Shown piece by piece: positions 44,704-53,060 of a DNA stretch of 64,000 nt. The notes below the pieces were generated by a model. It had not been told where the DNA came from. It ran no database searches and worked only from the letters and a program-made list of their open reading frames with translations. Source of the DNA: Algoriphagus locisalis (lineage in GTDB: Bacteria; Bacteroidota; Bacteroidia; Cytophagales; Cyclobacteriaceae); the NCBI RefSeq assembly GCF_900116615.1, contig NZ_FPBF01000009.1, positions 124,001 to 188,000 on the forward strand, given 5' to 3'. Position 1 is the first letter of the stretch; each line of letters begins with the position of its first letter. Both the position numbers and the translations under genes were made by a program.

Positions 44704-44762
44704 TTGTAATGATTACTGTTCTTCTTTCATTTTCGTATGCAAAAATTAATTCATGAATCTGT

Positions 44763-44933
44763 CTAAGGATGTATTGATGTATTTCTCAATATGTAAATCT
44801 GCTTTTCTTCCAGTGAGGAAGCTAAAGCAAAATAGAACATGTTAAACTTTAGAATTGAGGCCGCTTCGGTCATCTGTCTTCCGACCAGATTAGCGAAGGA
44901 TCTAAGGTAACTGGCATCATTGCTGGTAATCAT
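44763..44933 (-). CDS. Possible small protein, 56 residues
   Basis: An open frame from ATG 44933 to TAG 44763, starting 5 bases after the response-regulator stop. The product would be rich in helix formers (SNDASYLRSFANLVGRQ, then TEAASILKFNMFYFALASS). No family recognised and no ribosome site stands out. It may be a remnant of a larger gene or chance; position right after the regulator is the only support. Confidence 0.25.
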   Translation of the reverse strand: MITSNDASYLRSFANLVGRQMTEAASILKFNMFYFALASSLEEKQIYILRNTSIHP

Positions 44934-44938
44934 ATTTC

Positions 44939-45631
44939 TCAATATTCTTTCAACACATAGCCCATCCCTATCACCGTTTGAATCAGCTTTTGATCACCGT
45001 ATTTGTCCATTTTTTTCCGTAGGTAATTGACGTAAACATCCACTACATTGGTGCCCATATCAAAATTAACCCCCCAAACTTCATGTAGCATATCCACTCG
45101 TGAAAGTACCTTCCGGGGATTTTTCATAAACATCAACAAGAGCCTAAACTCAGTGGAGGTCAGTGAGATTTCATGCTCATTGCGATGAACGGTCTTTTCA
45201 GTATCATTCAATACCAAATCTGCAAATCTATAGATATCACTGGAGGCTGTCTCTGGCTCTTCTGATTTTCCTCCTCTGCGCATTAGGGTTTTGATCCGAG
45301 CCAGTAGTTCTATAAATTTAAAGGGCTTGATCAGGTAGTCATCCGCCCCGGAATCCAGGCCGATGACTACATTTTCAGTGCTTCCCATGGCAGTGAGAAA
45401 TAAAATAGGAACATCTGACTTTTGAAGCCGAATCTGCTTACATACTTCTAATCCATTTATGCTCGGGAGCATGATATCCAGAATTATCAAGTCAAATTGA
45501 CTGTTCAGTGCAAGCTGAAGACCAAGGGTGCCATCCATCGCAATAGTGACTTCAAAGCCGTTTTCAGTCAGGCCTTTATTGATAAAACTACATACTCGGG
45601 TGTCATCTTCTACTAAAAGTATTTTTTTCAA
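44939..45631 (-). CDS. OmpR-family response regulator
   Basis: A 230-residue DNA-binding regulator. The receiver domain (1-115) has Asp9-Asp10, phospho-acceptor Asp52 (LIILDIMLPS), and the Thr/Lys switch residues (FLTAMGS, YLIKPFKF). The winged-helix output domain (about 130-228) has LTSTEFRLLLMFMKNPRKV and VDVYVNYLRKKMDK, typical of OmpR/PhoB. It starts with TTG and follows the NTF2-like gene by 26 bases. It pairs with the histidine kinase downstream. Confidence 0.94.
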   Translation of the reverse strand: MKKILLVEDDTRVCSFINKGLTENGFEVTIAMDGTLGLQLALNSQFDLIILDIMLPSINGLEVCKQIRLQKSDVPILFLTAMGSTENVVIGLDSGADDYLIKPFKFIELLARIKTLMRRGGKSEEPETASSDIYRFADLVLNDTEKTVHRNEHEISLTSTEFRLLLMFMKNPRKVLSRVDMLHEVWGVNFDMGTNVVDVYVNYLRKKMDKYGDQKLIQTVIGMGYVLKEY

Positions 45632-45657
45632 AAGAAAGTCGGTTAGTAAGTAAAGTC

Positions 45658-46077
45658 TTAGCTCAGTTTATATGCCTGTCTGGCGATCAGTTTCCACTGG
45701 CTCTTCTCCTTTTGCCAGACTAGGATAACTCCGATTTTTATTGAATTTGATTTACCACCGTCAAGCACATCTGCGACTAAATTGTGGCGAACTATCGCTA
45801 CATCTTTTTCTACCTGAATGGTTTGGTCTTCAAAAGAAACCGTTGCGAAATCTGATGCACCACTCACAAGAGCTTCAATAAACTGTGCCTGGTTTTCCAG
45901 TTTTCCGCTGGAATGTCCGTAGCTGAGGTGTATAGAGCTCAGTTCATTGAGGTTGGATACAGTGGGATCAATGAGTGCCAGTCGGAGTTTTTCTACCTGA
46001 GAGGCTACCTCTTTTTCAGCTTGCGCAAAGGCAAAAGTTACACAAAGAAAAAGGGCGAAGGTTAAAATGGTTTTCAT
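45658..46077 (-). CDS. Exported NTF2-like (DUF4440-type) protein
   Basis: A 139-residue small protein from ATG 46077 with a signal peptide (MKTILTFALFLCVTFAFAQ). The mature part is shaped like the SnoaL/NTF2-like fold: LRLALIDPTVSNLNELSSIH, then IVRHNLVADVLDG and VWQKEKSQWKLIARQAYKL. Many relatives bind small ligands without known catalysis. A longer frame (46119) adds 14 residues before the signal and is less likely. It precedes the response regulator by 26 bases and may be its sensing partner or just co-transcribed. Confidence 0.8.
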   Translation of the reverse strand: MKTILTFALFLCVTFAFAQAEKEVASQVEKLRLALIDPTVSNLNELSSIHLSYGHSSGKLENQAQFIEALVSGASDFATVSFEDQTIQVEKDVAIVRHNLVADVLDGGKSNSIKIGVILVWQKEKSQWKLIARQAYKLS

Positions 46078-46322
46078 AGGGTTTTGTGTTATTGAAAATC
46101 GGACTATTTGCAACCGCATAACTAAAGGATTGCAGTACAGTGTTAATGTACAAAAAATGGTGGTAGATTGGCTTTCAACACATCAATAAGTTGGTGGTAA
46201 CCTACAGAAATGTTAGTATGATAAGGCCAGCGCGTAGAGGTGCGGTAAAGGATTGATTTCCGATGAGTTTGAAATCATCTTTTTCAAAGGTGGGCTGTTA
46301 TTCAGTTCGGCTGAATTATTTG

Positions 46323-47192
46323 CTAGGAATAAGGCTCGATATGGATGAGCACATTACCCAATTCTGGGATGACTTTACAGAGTTTATCCTTCAGTTTATG
46401 CGAAATGTCATGGCCTTCTGTCACAGTTAATTCGCCAGAAACTAAGGCGTGTAAATCTACATGGTACTCCATTCCAGCTTTGCGGATAAAACATTTTTCT
46501 GTGCCTTTTACTCCTGGTACAGTTAAGGAAATTGCACGGATATGCTCTGTCAATTCATCGTAGTTATTCTCATCCATTACCTCTCCAAGCGCTGGACGGA
46601 AGATTTTATAGCAGTTGAAAAGTATAAAACCCACCGCAATGAGTGCTGCATAATCATCCGCTTCTTCGAATCCTTCTCCTCCGAAGATCGCAATCGTGAT
46701 ACCGATGAACGCTGCTACAGAAGTGATCGCATCGCTTCTATGATGCCAGGCTTCTGCTTTTAAGGAACTGCTTTTAAGTTTTTTACTCCTGCTCATGACC
46801 ACCTGAAATGATACCTCCTTCCAAATGATAATTCCTGCCAATACAATCAGGGTGAAAGGTTTTGGGGATTCATGGGGAATCAAAATATGCTGGAAAGCCT
46901 GATAGGCGATCGTGCAGGCTGAAATAATTAGAAATACGACTACCAGAAAAGTGATCAATGGCTCAGCTTTACCATGACCATAAGGATGGTTTTCGTCTGC
47001 AGGTCTGGAGGAATATTTCAAGCCAAATAGCACAAGCACAGAAGCAAACACGTCAACAACCGACTCTATGCCATCCGCTATTAGCGCGTAGGAATTGCCG
47101 AAGATCCCTGCCAGAAATTTAATTGCCGCTAATGCAACGTTACCCAGCATGCTGAAAACGACTGTTCTTACTGCAAGATTTGAGTTGCTCAT
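46323..47192 (-). CDS. Cation diffusion facilitator (zinc/iron type)
   Basis: A 289-residue inner-membrane metal/proton antiporter. Six helices span about 8-200. The metal-site motifs are on helix 2 (ALIADGIESVVDVFAS, Asp pair) and helix 5 (AWHHRSDAITS, His-x-x-x-Asp). The C-terminal cytoplasmic domain (about 205-289) has VHIEPYS at its end, usual for ZT_dimer. It exports Zn2+, Fe2+ or similar ions from the cytoplasm; exact metal uncertain. From ATG 47192; an upstream ATG (47228) adds 12 unrelated residues. Divergent from the GH5 gene. Confidence 0.92.
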   Translation of the reverse strand: MSNSNLAVRTVVFSMLGNVALAAIKFLAGIFGNSYALIADGIESVVDVFASVLVLFGLKYSSRPADENHPYGHGKAEPLITFLVVVFLIISACTIAYQAFQHILIPHESPKPFTLIVLAGIIIWKEVSFQVVMSRSKKLKSSSLKAEAWHHRSDAITSVAAFIGITIAIFGGEGFEEADDYAALIAVGFILFNCYKIFRPALGEVMDENNYDELTEHIRAISLTVPGVKGTEKCFIRKAGMEYHVDLHALVSGELTVTEGHDISHKLKDKLCKVIPELGNVLIHIEPYS

Positions 47193-47347
47193 GGTATTGA
47201 CTTGTTCATGACACGTAAAAGTAGGCAATATTCTTTTGCGCTTAGAATTGGTGGAAATAGGGTTTTCTTTAACCTAACCTATTTTTTGATAACAAATGAC
47301 CCCCTTTTACCTAACAAATTATGCCCTTCCATCAAAGTAGGAATCAA

Positions 47348-47355
47348 TACTTTTG
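47348..47355 (+). promoter_or_regulatory. Candidate -7 element for the GH5 lipoprotein gene
   Basis: TACTTTTG fits TAnnTTTG exactly and lies 20 bases before the ATG at 47376. It supports this start over an upstream in-frame ATG at 47202. No -33 TTTG is seen. Confidence 0.45.
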
Positions 47356-47375
47356 AAAATATTAAACTAGACCCT

Positions 47376-48785
47376 ATGAATAACCTTTTTAGATTGTCAG
47401 CATTCGTGCTACTTATTTCTTTGACTCTTTTCTCCTGTGGAGAAAAAGAAGAACCGTTCACTCTCCTAATTTCTTCCAATGAGCTCGAATTTGGATCTGC
47501 TGCAGAAACCTTGCAAGTTTCCGTGACGAGTAATCAATCTTGGGAGGTACAAAATGAAGCATCTTGGATTAGTGTGAATCCTAGCCAAGGAACTGGAAAT
47601 GCGCAGATCTCCATACTTGCGGTAGATAATACGACGGGGGCAGTAAGAACTACCGTTTTAAATTTAAGATCAGGCACCGTCATTCAGCCGATTAGAATTA
47701 GACAAGAGGCTAGCGAAGAACAATTCCCAGATTACCACATCCCCGCCGACAATACGGATATGAGGGAGATCTCTAGCTTGGACTTGGCGGCAGAAATGGG
47801 GATCGGTTGGAATCTGGGGAATTCTCTGGAAGCAATAGGAGGAGAAACTGCCTGGGGTAACCCAAAAACAACCAAGGCTTTTATTGATGAGGTCAAAGCT
47901 GCTGGGTTTAATTCGGTTCGTATTCCAGTGGCTTGGAGCAAATTCAGTAATCCTGAAACCTATGAAATTGACGCTGCATGGATGGCTAGGGTGCAAGAGG
48001 TGGTCGATTATGTGATCGACAATGAGATGTATGCCTTGATGAATATTCACTGGGATGAAGGCTGGATGCAGCCGACTTTTGCGCAGCAGGATTATGTGAA
48101 TGACAGACTCGAGAAAATGTGGGTTCAGATCGCGTTGAATTTCCGGGATTACGACGATCATTTACTTTTTGCCGGTACCAATGAAGTCATGGTGGACGGA
48201 GATTATGGTACACCGAAACCTGAATATTACCAGGTGCAAAATTCCTTTAACCAGACCTTTGTAGATGCTGTGCGCTCGACAGGAGGTAGAAATACGTACA
48301 GAAATCTAGTCGTGCAGACCTTCAATACCAACATAGATCATGGGGTGAATTTCTTCGAAATGCCAACGGACGAAACCGATGATCGTCTGATGGTAGAAGC
48401 GCATTTTTACGATCCTTATGAGTTTGCCTTGCGGGAGGATGAAATCATAACCCAATGGGGAGCCAATGCGACTGATCCTTCCAAAACCGCCAATTGGGGA
48501 GGGGAATCTCATGTGGATGCCCAGTTCCAAAAAATGAAGACTAAGTTTATTGATAAAGGAATTCCTGTCTTACTAGGAGAATATGGAGCTATCATGAAAA
48601 AAGCAGAGGAGAACCACAGATATTTAGTTGATTACCTAAGCTATGTGACCAAAAGCATGGTAAGCCATGGCTTGGTGCCATTCTATTGGGACAATGGCTA
48701 TGCGGGGGACTATGGTTTTGCGCTATTTGATCGAAACGATGGAAGCCAATTGCATCCAGATTTGATTGAAGCAATTACCAAGTAG
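47376..48785 (+). CDS. GH5 endoglucanase-like lipoprotein with N-terminal BACON domain
   Basis: A 469-residue surface or periplasmic lipoprotein (lipobox LFSC, Cys21) that cleaves beta-glucans. A BACON domain (about 27-112: SWEVQNEASWISVNPSQG) is followed by a family-5 catalytic domain (about 130-465). The acid/base is Glu270 in AGTNEV and the nucleophile Glu402 in LGEYGA; GIGWNLGNSLEA and the HWDEGW segment also fit cellulase subfamilies with LGEYG. A 58-residue upstream extension is not signal-like and is not used. No SusCD genes adjoin, so this looks like a solitary glucanase. It is followed by a shared terminator. Confidence 0.93.
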   Translation: MNNLFRLSAFVLLISLTLFSCGEKEEPFTLLISSNELEFGSAAETLQVSVTSNQSWEVQNEASWISVNPSQGTGNAQISILAVDNTTGAVRTTVLNLRSGTVIQPIRIRQEASEEQFPDYHIPADNTDMREISSLDLAAEMGIGWNLGNSLEAIGGETAWGNPKTTKAFIDEVKAAGFNSVRIPVAWSKFSNPETYEIDAAWMARVQEVVDYVIDNEMYALMNIHWDEGWMQPTFAQQDYVNDRLEKMWVQIALNFRDYDDHLLFAGTNEVMVDGDYGTPKPEYYQVQNSFNQTFVDAVRSTGGRNTYRNLVVQTFNTNIDHGVNFFEMPTDETDDRLMVEAHFYDPYEFALREDEIITQWGANATDPSKTANWGGESHVDAQFQKMKTKFIDKGIPVLLGEYGAIMKKAEENHRYLVDYLSYVTKSMVSHGLVPFYWDNGYAGDYGFALFDRNDGSQLHPDLIEAITK

Positions 48786-48790
48786 AATCA

Positions 48791-48823
48791 AAAAGCCTGA
48801 ATTCATCGAGAAATCAGGCTTTT
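48791..48823. terminator. Bidirectional terminator between the GH5 and Bcr/CflA genes
   Basis: AAAAGCCTGA (48791-48800) pairs with TCAGGCTTTT (48814-48823), 10 bp with a 13-base loop. T tracts exist on both strands, so it can end both convergent transcripts (GH5 plus, MFS minus). Confidence 0.85.
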
Positions 48824-48836
48824 GTTTACTTAGAAT

Positions 48837-50072
48837 TTAAGAGGCAAAAACTTCCTTGTTTCGCTCGCGGCTAATGGTTCCGGGAATAGACTGATCCATT
48901 TTCAATACCACGAAACCACCAAAAGCGCAGATTGCCATTCCGGTTATCATTGGAAACGCTGAACTCGCGTGGAATAAACTCACAATAGCTGTGACTATTC
49001 CCCCAATTGCCATTCTCATACTGCCTAGCATAGCAGATGCAGATCCAGCATTTTTGGAAAATGGAGCCATAGCAAGTGCTGTAGTATTTGGGCCATTTAA
49101 GCCATGTGCAGTTAGAAACACAAACATGAGTGCAATCAACGTAATGACATTGAACCAATTGAAATAAACCCCTGCTACTAAGATTAATCCAACTGTAACT
49201 TGATAGTGTAGGGAGAAATTAATGATCTGCTGACTGGTGAATTTGCGTAGCAAAATATGATTCAGCTGTGTGGATCCAATCATTGCAAAAGCTAGAATTG
49301 CGAAAAGCCATCCGAACTGATGTTCGCTAAAACCATATACATTCATGAATACATCTGCTGAACTGGCGATGTATGCAAAAGGCGCAGCTCCAGCTATTCC
49401 ACCTGCAAGCATGTAAACCAAGAATTGTCGGTTTTGAAGCACTTTTGTATAAGCTTTCCAAACCTGTTTTGGCTTCAGCGAAACCTCCTTATCAGGAAGC
49501 GCACCCGCTGGAAGTACCACTACCGTTGCGATCCAAATGATAGCAGTAAGTGTGGCTAGGATGATAAATACCCAATGCCAATCATACGACGCAGTAACAA
49601 AGCCACCTAAAGTCGGAGCAATCATAGGGGAAACGGCGATTACCAATACCAATAATGACATGGCTTGTGCAATTTTCTTAACCGGAAAAATATCACGCAC
49701 AATTGCTTGTGCAGATACCATTCCCGCACAGCCTCCAATTGCCTGAAGGAAACGCATGAAGATCAGATTCTCTACAGACTGGGACATCGCACAGCCAATG
49801 GATGCAAGGATGTAAATAGCAAGACCTGCGTACAATGGTTTTTTTCGCCCATATTTATCCAATAAGGGTCCGTAAAACAGCTGGCCAATAGCGATCCCGA
49901 CCAGATATGCGGTGAGGGAAAGCTGAATATTGGAAATAGGTGTATTCAGATCCTTTGCCATCTCAGGAAAACCTGGAAGGTACATGTCGATGGAGAATGG
50001 GCTGATTGTACACAAAGCACCTAGTACCAGGACAATCTTAAAGTATTCTGTTTTGCTGTATTTCTTTTCCAC
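48837..50072 (-). CDS. Bcr/CflA family multidrug efflux MFS transporter
   Basis: A 411-residue, 12-helix major-facilitator exporter from a GTG start. It matches the Bcr/CflA type: DMYLPGFPEMAKDLNTP in the first periplasmic segment, GQLFYGPLLDKYGRKKPLYAGL as the loop 2-3 signature, and RFLQAIGGCAGMVSAQAIVRD in helix 4, the motif C region. Members pump bicyclomycin, chloramphenicol or sulfathiazole; the real substrate here is unknown. It is monocistronic by position, with 532 non-coding bases upstream of it. Confidence 0.92.
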   Translation of the reverse strand: MEKKYSKTEYFKIVLVLGALCTISPFSIDMYLPGFPEMAKDLNTPISNIQLSLTAYLVGIAIGQLFYGPLLDKYGRKKPLYAGLAIYILASIGCAMSQSVENLIFMRFLQAIGGCAGMVSAQAIVRDIFPVKKIAQAMSLLVLVIAVSPMIAPTLGGFVTASYDWHWVFIILATLTAIIWIATVVVLPAGALPDKEVSLKPKQVWKAYTKVLQNRQFLVYMLAGGIAGAAPFAYIASSADVFMNVYGFSEHQFGWLFAILAFAMIGSTQLNHILLRKFTSQQIINFSLHYQVTVGLILVAGVYFNWFNVITLIALMFVFLTAHGLNGPNTTALAMAPFSKNAGSASAMLGSMRMAIGGIVTAIVSLFHASSAFPMITGMAICAFGGFVVLKMDQSIPGTISRERNKEVFAS

Positions 50073-50305
50073 CCTAAAAATAATTTAATCTTAAACTTCG
50101 GATTATCTGAGCTAAACAGGAGTGAGTGTTAATGAGTTCGTAAATATTAGCTTATTTTTTTACGAATTAATTAGCGTTGCTTAGAATGTGTTGAGGAATT
50201 AGTAATCGCTTGTTTTTCTTTTAGAAAAGTAAAAAGACAAAAGAGGATGGTTTTGGAATTGGCGAATAATACCAAAGAATAGATTTTGCGCATTTACTTT
50301 ACAAT

Positions 50306-50346
50306 TCCCGTAGATGTCCGCAGTAAAGGTCGCAGAATGATGCTGA
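50306..50346. repeat. GC-rich dispersed repeat copy B
   Basis: Starts CCCGTAGATGTCCGCAG, matching copy A at 44661 with few changes. Its reverse complement resembles 50373-50425, so 50306-50425 can fold as a long imperfect hairpin. Confidence 0.6.
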
Positions 50347-50372
50347 TTTTTTGAATTATTCTAGATGAAAAC

Positions 50373-50425
50373 CAAGACAAGATTAGCGGAAATCTGCGAT
50401 AGTTATCAGCGCTTATCCGCGGGAA
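50373..50425. repeat. GC-rich dispersed repeat copy C1 (direct pair)
   Basis: Reads CAAGACAAGATTAGCGGAAA, then TCTGCGATAGTTATCAGCG, ending TCCGCGGGAA. The same order recurs at 50543-50599 with about eight changes in 50 bases. Confidence 0.65.
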
Positions 50426-50542
50426 GATCATTGCTTCAAACTTTTCAGTAAAAATCAACGGGAATCAAAGACTACGTGTTCACTATCAGTAAAGAAAGGA
50501 AATTGAATACATAATGAATCTTGGAAGAAACTTAAATTCAAA

Positions 50543-50599
50543 TCAAGACAAGATCAGCGAAAATCCGCGATAGTTATCAGCGAAGATCTGCGGGAAATC
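50543..50599. repeat. GC-rich dispersed repeat copy C2 (direct pair)
   Basis: Second copy of the repeat at 50373, reading CAAGACAAGATCAGCGAAAA then TCCGCGATAGTTATCAGCG and TCTGCGGGAAATCA. It ends just before the helicase stop (50605), so it lies in that gene's 3' untranslated region. Confidence 0.65.
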
Positions 50600-50604
50600 A
50601 TACT

Positions 50605-51738
50605 TTAAAAATCTATCTCATCAATACTCCTCAGCTGCACATGTTTTTTCATCTTCTTTTGGATGATTTTGAAGTGATGCAGCTCTTCTTCAGCAATCAG
50701 AGATATTGCTTCCCCAGTTGCTCCTGCACGTCCGGTTCTGCCGATTCTGTGCACATAATCTTTTGGAGATCTTGGTAATTCGTAATTGATCACTAGCGGC
50801 AAAAACTTGATATCAATTCCCCTTGCAGCCAAATCTGTCGCCACGAGTACTCTGGTTTTCCCAGTTTTGAAGCGATGCAGCGCTTCAGTTCTGGCACCTT
50901 GGCTTTTGTCCCCGTGAAATGCCAGCGCATCTACACCGTTTTTATTGAGTTTGGTGACGATATTATTCGCCGCACGGATAGAAGAAGCAAAGACCAAAAT
51001 CTGAGACCAGTCACCTGAATTGATCAAATAGCGAAGGAATGGACCTTTTTGCTCCATAGGGACACGGTAGGCATATTGCTCGATAAGGTCTGGAGAAACG
51101 GTGTCCGGTTCCGCCGAAATACTTACTGGCTCGTGAAGTAGTTCTTTGGTCAATTCATCTACCGATTCTTCGCTTGTGGCCGAGAAAAGTATGTTCTGGC
51201 GCTTCTTGGGAAGTCTTTCCAGAATCTGATCTACTTCCTCCTTGAATCCCATGTTCAAGACTTTATCCGCTTCATCCACTACCAGAACTTCCACCTGATT
51301 GAGGTTGAGGGAGTTTTTTGAAAGTAAATCTAACAAGCGACCAGGAGTTGCGACTAGAATATCAGTCCCATAGATTTTCATCATCTGTGGATTGATGGAG
51401 ACTCCACCGAATACAGCCAAGGCCTTAACTTTTCTACTCAGAAATCGGGCAAAATTCTCTGTTACCTCGGCGACTTGACTTGCTAATTCACGGGTAGGCA
51501 CCAGTACTAAAATAGGAATCATTCTTCCTTTATTCTCAGCTTTTTGCTGTAGTCTTTGGAGGATTGGGAGGATATAAGAAGCTGTTTTTCCAGAACCTGT
51601 CGGAGCAATTCCAAACACGTCTTTTTGCTGAAGAATAGCAGGAATTGCCTGAACCTGGATTGGATACGGGCTATCATATTTTGCCTTTGCAATAGCTTCA
51701 AGGATTTGTTTGGAAAGTCCTAATTCTGAAAAGTTCAT
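50605..51738 (-). CDS. DEAD-box RNA helicase (RhlE-like)
   Basis: A 377-residue ATP-dependent RNA helicase of the short RhlE/CsdA-like type. Motifs in order: Q-motif (FSELGLSKQILEAI), Walker A APTGSGKT, LVPTRELA, TPGRLLD, the DEAD box (VVDEADKVLNMGF), SAT, DIAARGID-like TDLAARGIDI, and HRIGRTGRAG. It lacks the long basic tail of many relatives, so it is a core enzyme, which may unwind structured RNA in ribosome assembly or cold adaptation. Confidence 0.95.
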   Translation of the reverse strand: MNFSELGLSKQILEAIAKAKYDSPYPIQVQAIPAILQQKDVFGIAPTGSGKTASYILPILQRLQQKAENKGRMIPILVLVPTRELASQVAEVTENFARFLSRKVKALAVFGGVSINPQMMKIYGTDILVATPGRLLDLLSKNSLNLNQVEVLVVDEADKVLNMGFKEEVDQILERLPKKRQNILFSATSEESVDELTKELLHEPVSISAEPDTVSPDLIEQYAYRVPMEQKGPFLRYLINSGDWSQILVFASSIRAANNIVTKLNKNGVDALAFHGDKSQGARTEALHRFKTGKTRVLVATDLAARGIDIKFLPLVINYELPRSPKDYVHRIGRTGRAGATGEAISLIAEEELHHFKIIQKKMKKHVQLRSIDEIDF

Positions 51739-51754
51739 GTTTGCGTATTTTCGG

Positions 51755-51762
51755 CAAAGTTA
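51755..51762 (-). promoter_or_regulatory. Possible -7 element for the helicase gene
   Basis: TAACTTTG on the minus strand fits TAnnTTTG but leaves only about 10 bases of leader before the ATG at 51738, and lacks a -33 partner. Confidence 0.3.
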
Positions 51763-51776
51763 AGCTTTGGAAATGA

Positions 51777-52205
51777 CTATTGTACTTTTTCGGTGATCTT
51801 CATCCCTTTTGCGCCAGCATAGAAGACAATAATCTCAGCATCTTCATCTCCCATATTTCTCCCCAAATGTTTTTTATTCACCACTTCTACGATGGGATCT
51901 CCGGCTTTCATTGTGAGCTCATTTCCATCTTCATCGGTCACAAAAAGCTCTCCTTTCAGCAGCACACCTGCATTGATCACTGGATGAAAATGCAGTGGTA
52001 GTTCGGAATGAGCAGGGATGGTGATTTTCAAAATGGAAATCTCTGGCTTTGCTGTTGGATAATGCGGTAAAGAATCTCCATTCCAAGAAAGCCCGGATTG
52101 GATGAGCGTGACCGAAGTGGAAGCTTCTACTTCCAGTACCTCTTTTTTGAGCACATAAAATGAAAACAAGAGCAGGATAGCTAGGAGCAACGAGTTTTTT
52201 AACAT
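51777..52205 (-). CDS. Exported cupin-domain protein
   Basis: A 142-residue protein with an N-terminal hydrophobic anchor or signal (about 4-18) and a cupin fold (about 45-135). Metal-binding motif 1 is visible as HSELPLHFHPVINAGVLLKGE (HxH plus Glu) in two overlapping pieces, and motif 2 is weak (HLGRNMGDEDAE). Function unknown; cupins in this position often bind small acids or metals. It is close upstream of the helicase gene in the same direction, but the link seems positional only. Confidence 0.82.
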   Translation of the reverse strand: MLKNSLLLAILLLFSFYVLKKEVLEVEASTSVTLIQSGLSWNGDSLPHYPTAKPEISILKITIPAHSELPLHFHPVINAGVLLKGELFVTDEDGNELTMKAGDPIVEVVNKKHLGRNMGDEDAEIIVFYAGAKGMKITEKVQ

Positions 52206-52416
52206 AAGGGATAATTGTTGATTGCTATGAATATAGTGAGAATGAAAAAGACTAAGCTAAAGAATGGGAAGGAAGTGATCATCCCTCTGAAAAATCAGGT
52301 TGTGAATCAGCCGAATAGGTGTCAACTTGTTTGATTTTATGTGTTTAGGTTATACATGGTTGGTTGCATCCTTACTGTAGATGGGGGCTGGACAGCGAGG
52401 TGATCTAAAGAGATTC

Positions 52417-52450
52417 GTCTCTCGCCACGGCGCGAAGGCGCAAGGTTTTT
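52417..52450. repeat. GC-rich intergenic repeat, second family
   Basis: The stretch TCTCTCGCCACGGCGCGAAG followed by GCGCAAGGTTTTT lies in the 267-base gap between the cupin and reductase genes. It resembles a tctcgc...ggcgcaa...gttttt repeat I recall from other Bacteroidota genomes. Not coding. Confidence 0.4.
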
Positions 52451-52472
52451 AATCCTTACAATCTATTTTGTT

Positions 52473-53006
52473 CTACTTGACCCTGACGAAATGGTTTTGT
52501 ACGACTTTGTCTAAAAAACGTGTTGAATTGATGCATTCAAAGACCAACCGCTTGGGTAGATCAGCGAACAAAGGAATGCCTGAGCCCAGTAAAACAGGAA
52601 TGGTTGTAATGATCATTTCGTCGATTAGATCTTCTTTCAGGAAACTCTGAATGGTTTTTCCTCCATCGATGTATAGCTTTTGATAGCCCTTGCCATGAAC
52701 TTCTGAAAGTGCTTCTTTGATGCTTCCTTTGACTAGAAATGCTTTGTCTTTTAGTTTCTCAGGAACCTCTGTCAAGGAATTGCTCCAGACAAACACAGGC
52801 TTTTTGTAAAACCATTCGCCCTCGAAACCAGCTACAACTTCAAAGGTGTTTCTTCCCATAAGTAGCGCATCAATACTAGCAGTAAAGGCATTGAATCCAG
52901 TATCGATGTGATCGATTTCAGGAAAAGTGGAAAGCCAGTCGAGTTCATCATTTTTTCCGGCAATAAAACCGTCCAAGCTTGTGGCTATAAATACAGAGTT
53001 TTTCAT
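52473..53006 (-). CDS. Dihydrofolate reductase / RibD C-terminal domain protein
   Basis: A 177-residue cytoplasmic protein with the DHFR/RibD-C fold: start KNSVFIATSLDGFIAGK, GRNTFEVVAGF, and YIDGGKTIQSFLKEDLIDEMIIT with the Gly-Gly of the NADPH site. Relatives reduce pteridine or flavin precursors or are of unknown role; few are true folate enzymes. Stand-alone gene. Confidence 0.88.
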   Translation of the reverse strand: MKNSVFIATSLDGFIAGKNDELDWLSTFPEIDHIDTGFNAFTASIDALLMGRNTFEVVAGFEGEWFYKKPVFVWSNSLTEVPEKLKDKAFLVKGSIKEALSEVHGKGYQKLYIDGGKTIQSFLKEDLIDEMIITTIPVLLGSGIPLFADLPKRLVFECINSTRFLDKVVQNHFVRVK

Positions 53007-53060
53007 TTCTTTTGAGGTTTTTCGGGAGTTGGAGAGGGGTTGAGATTAACATCGAGTCAG

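Larger units (their letters stand above)
44627..44938. other. Gene-poor gap between response regulator and kinase genes
   Basis: 312 bases. It contains a GC-rich repeat (44661-44703, see that entry) and, on the minus strand, a possible 56-residue open frame (44763-44933). No promoter match was found for the kinase gene. Spacing this large is unusual for a regulator-kinase pair. Confidence 0.6.
50073..50604. other. 532-base gene-free gap carrying repeats
   Basis: The gap between the helicase and MFS genes has stops in all frames and no protein. It contains at least three copies of a GC-rich repeat (50306-50346, 50373-50425, 50543-50599). A TnnTnnT-rich stretch near 50150 may hold promoter signals for the MFS gene but no clear consensus was found. 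Confidence 0.6.

Noticed and set aside
46302-46322. ATTCAG...CTGAAT hairpin after the cation diffusion facilitator gene as terminator
   Set aside because: Stem of 6 bp without a T run on the minus strand.
47202-47375. Upstream ATG (47202) extension of the GH5 gene
   Set aside because: It overlaps the divergent promoter region and the added 58 residues are not signal-like; the lipobox signal begins at 47376 and a -7 element is at 47348.
50306-50599. Repeats that might be a CRISPR array
   Set aside because: Only three or four imperfect copies, unequal spacing, mixed orientation and no cas genes nearby.
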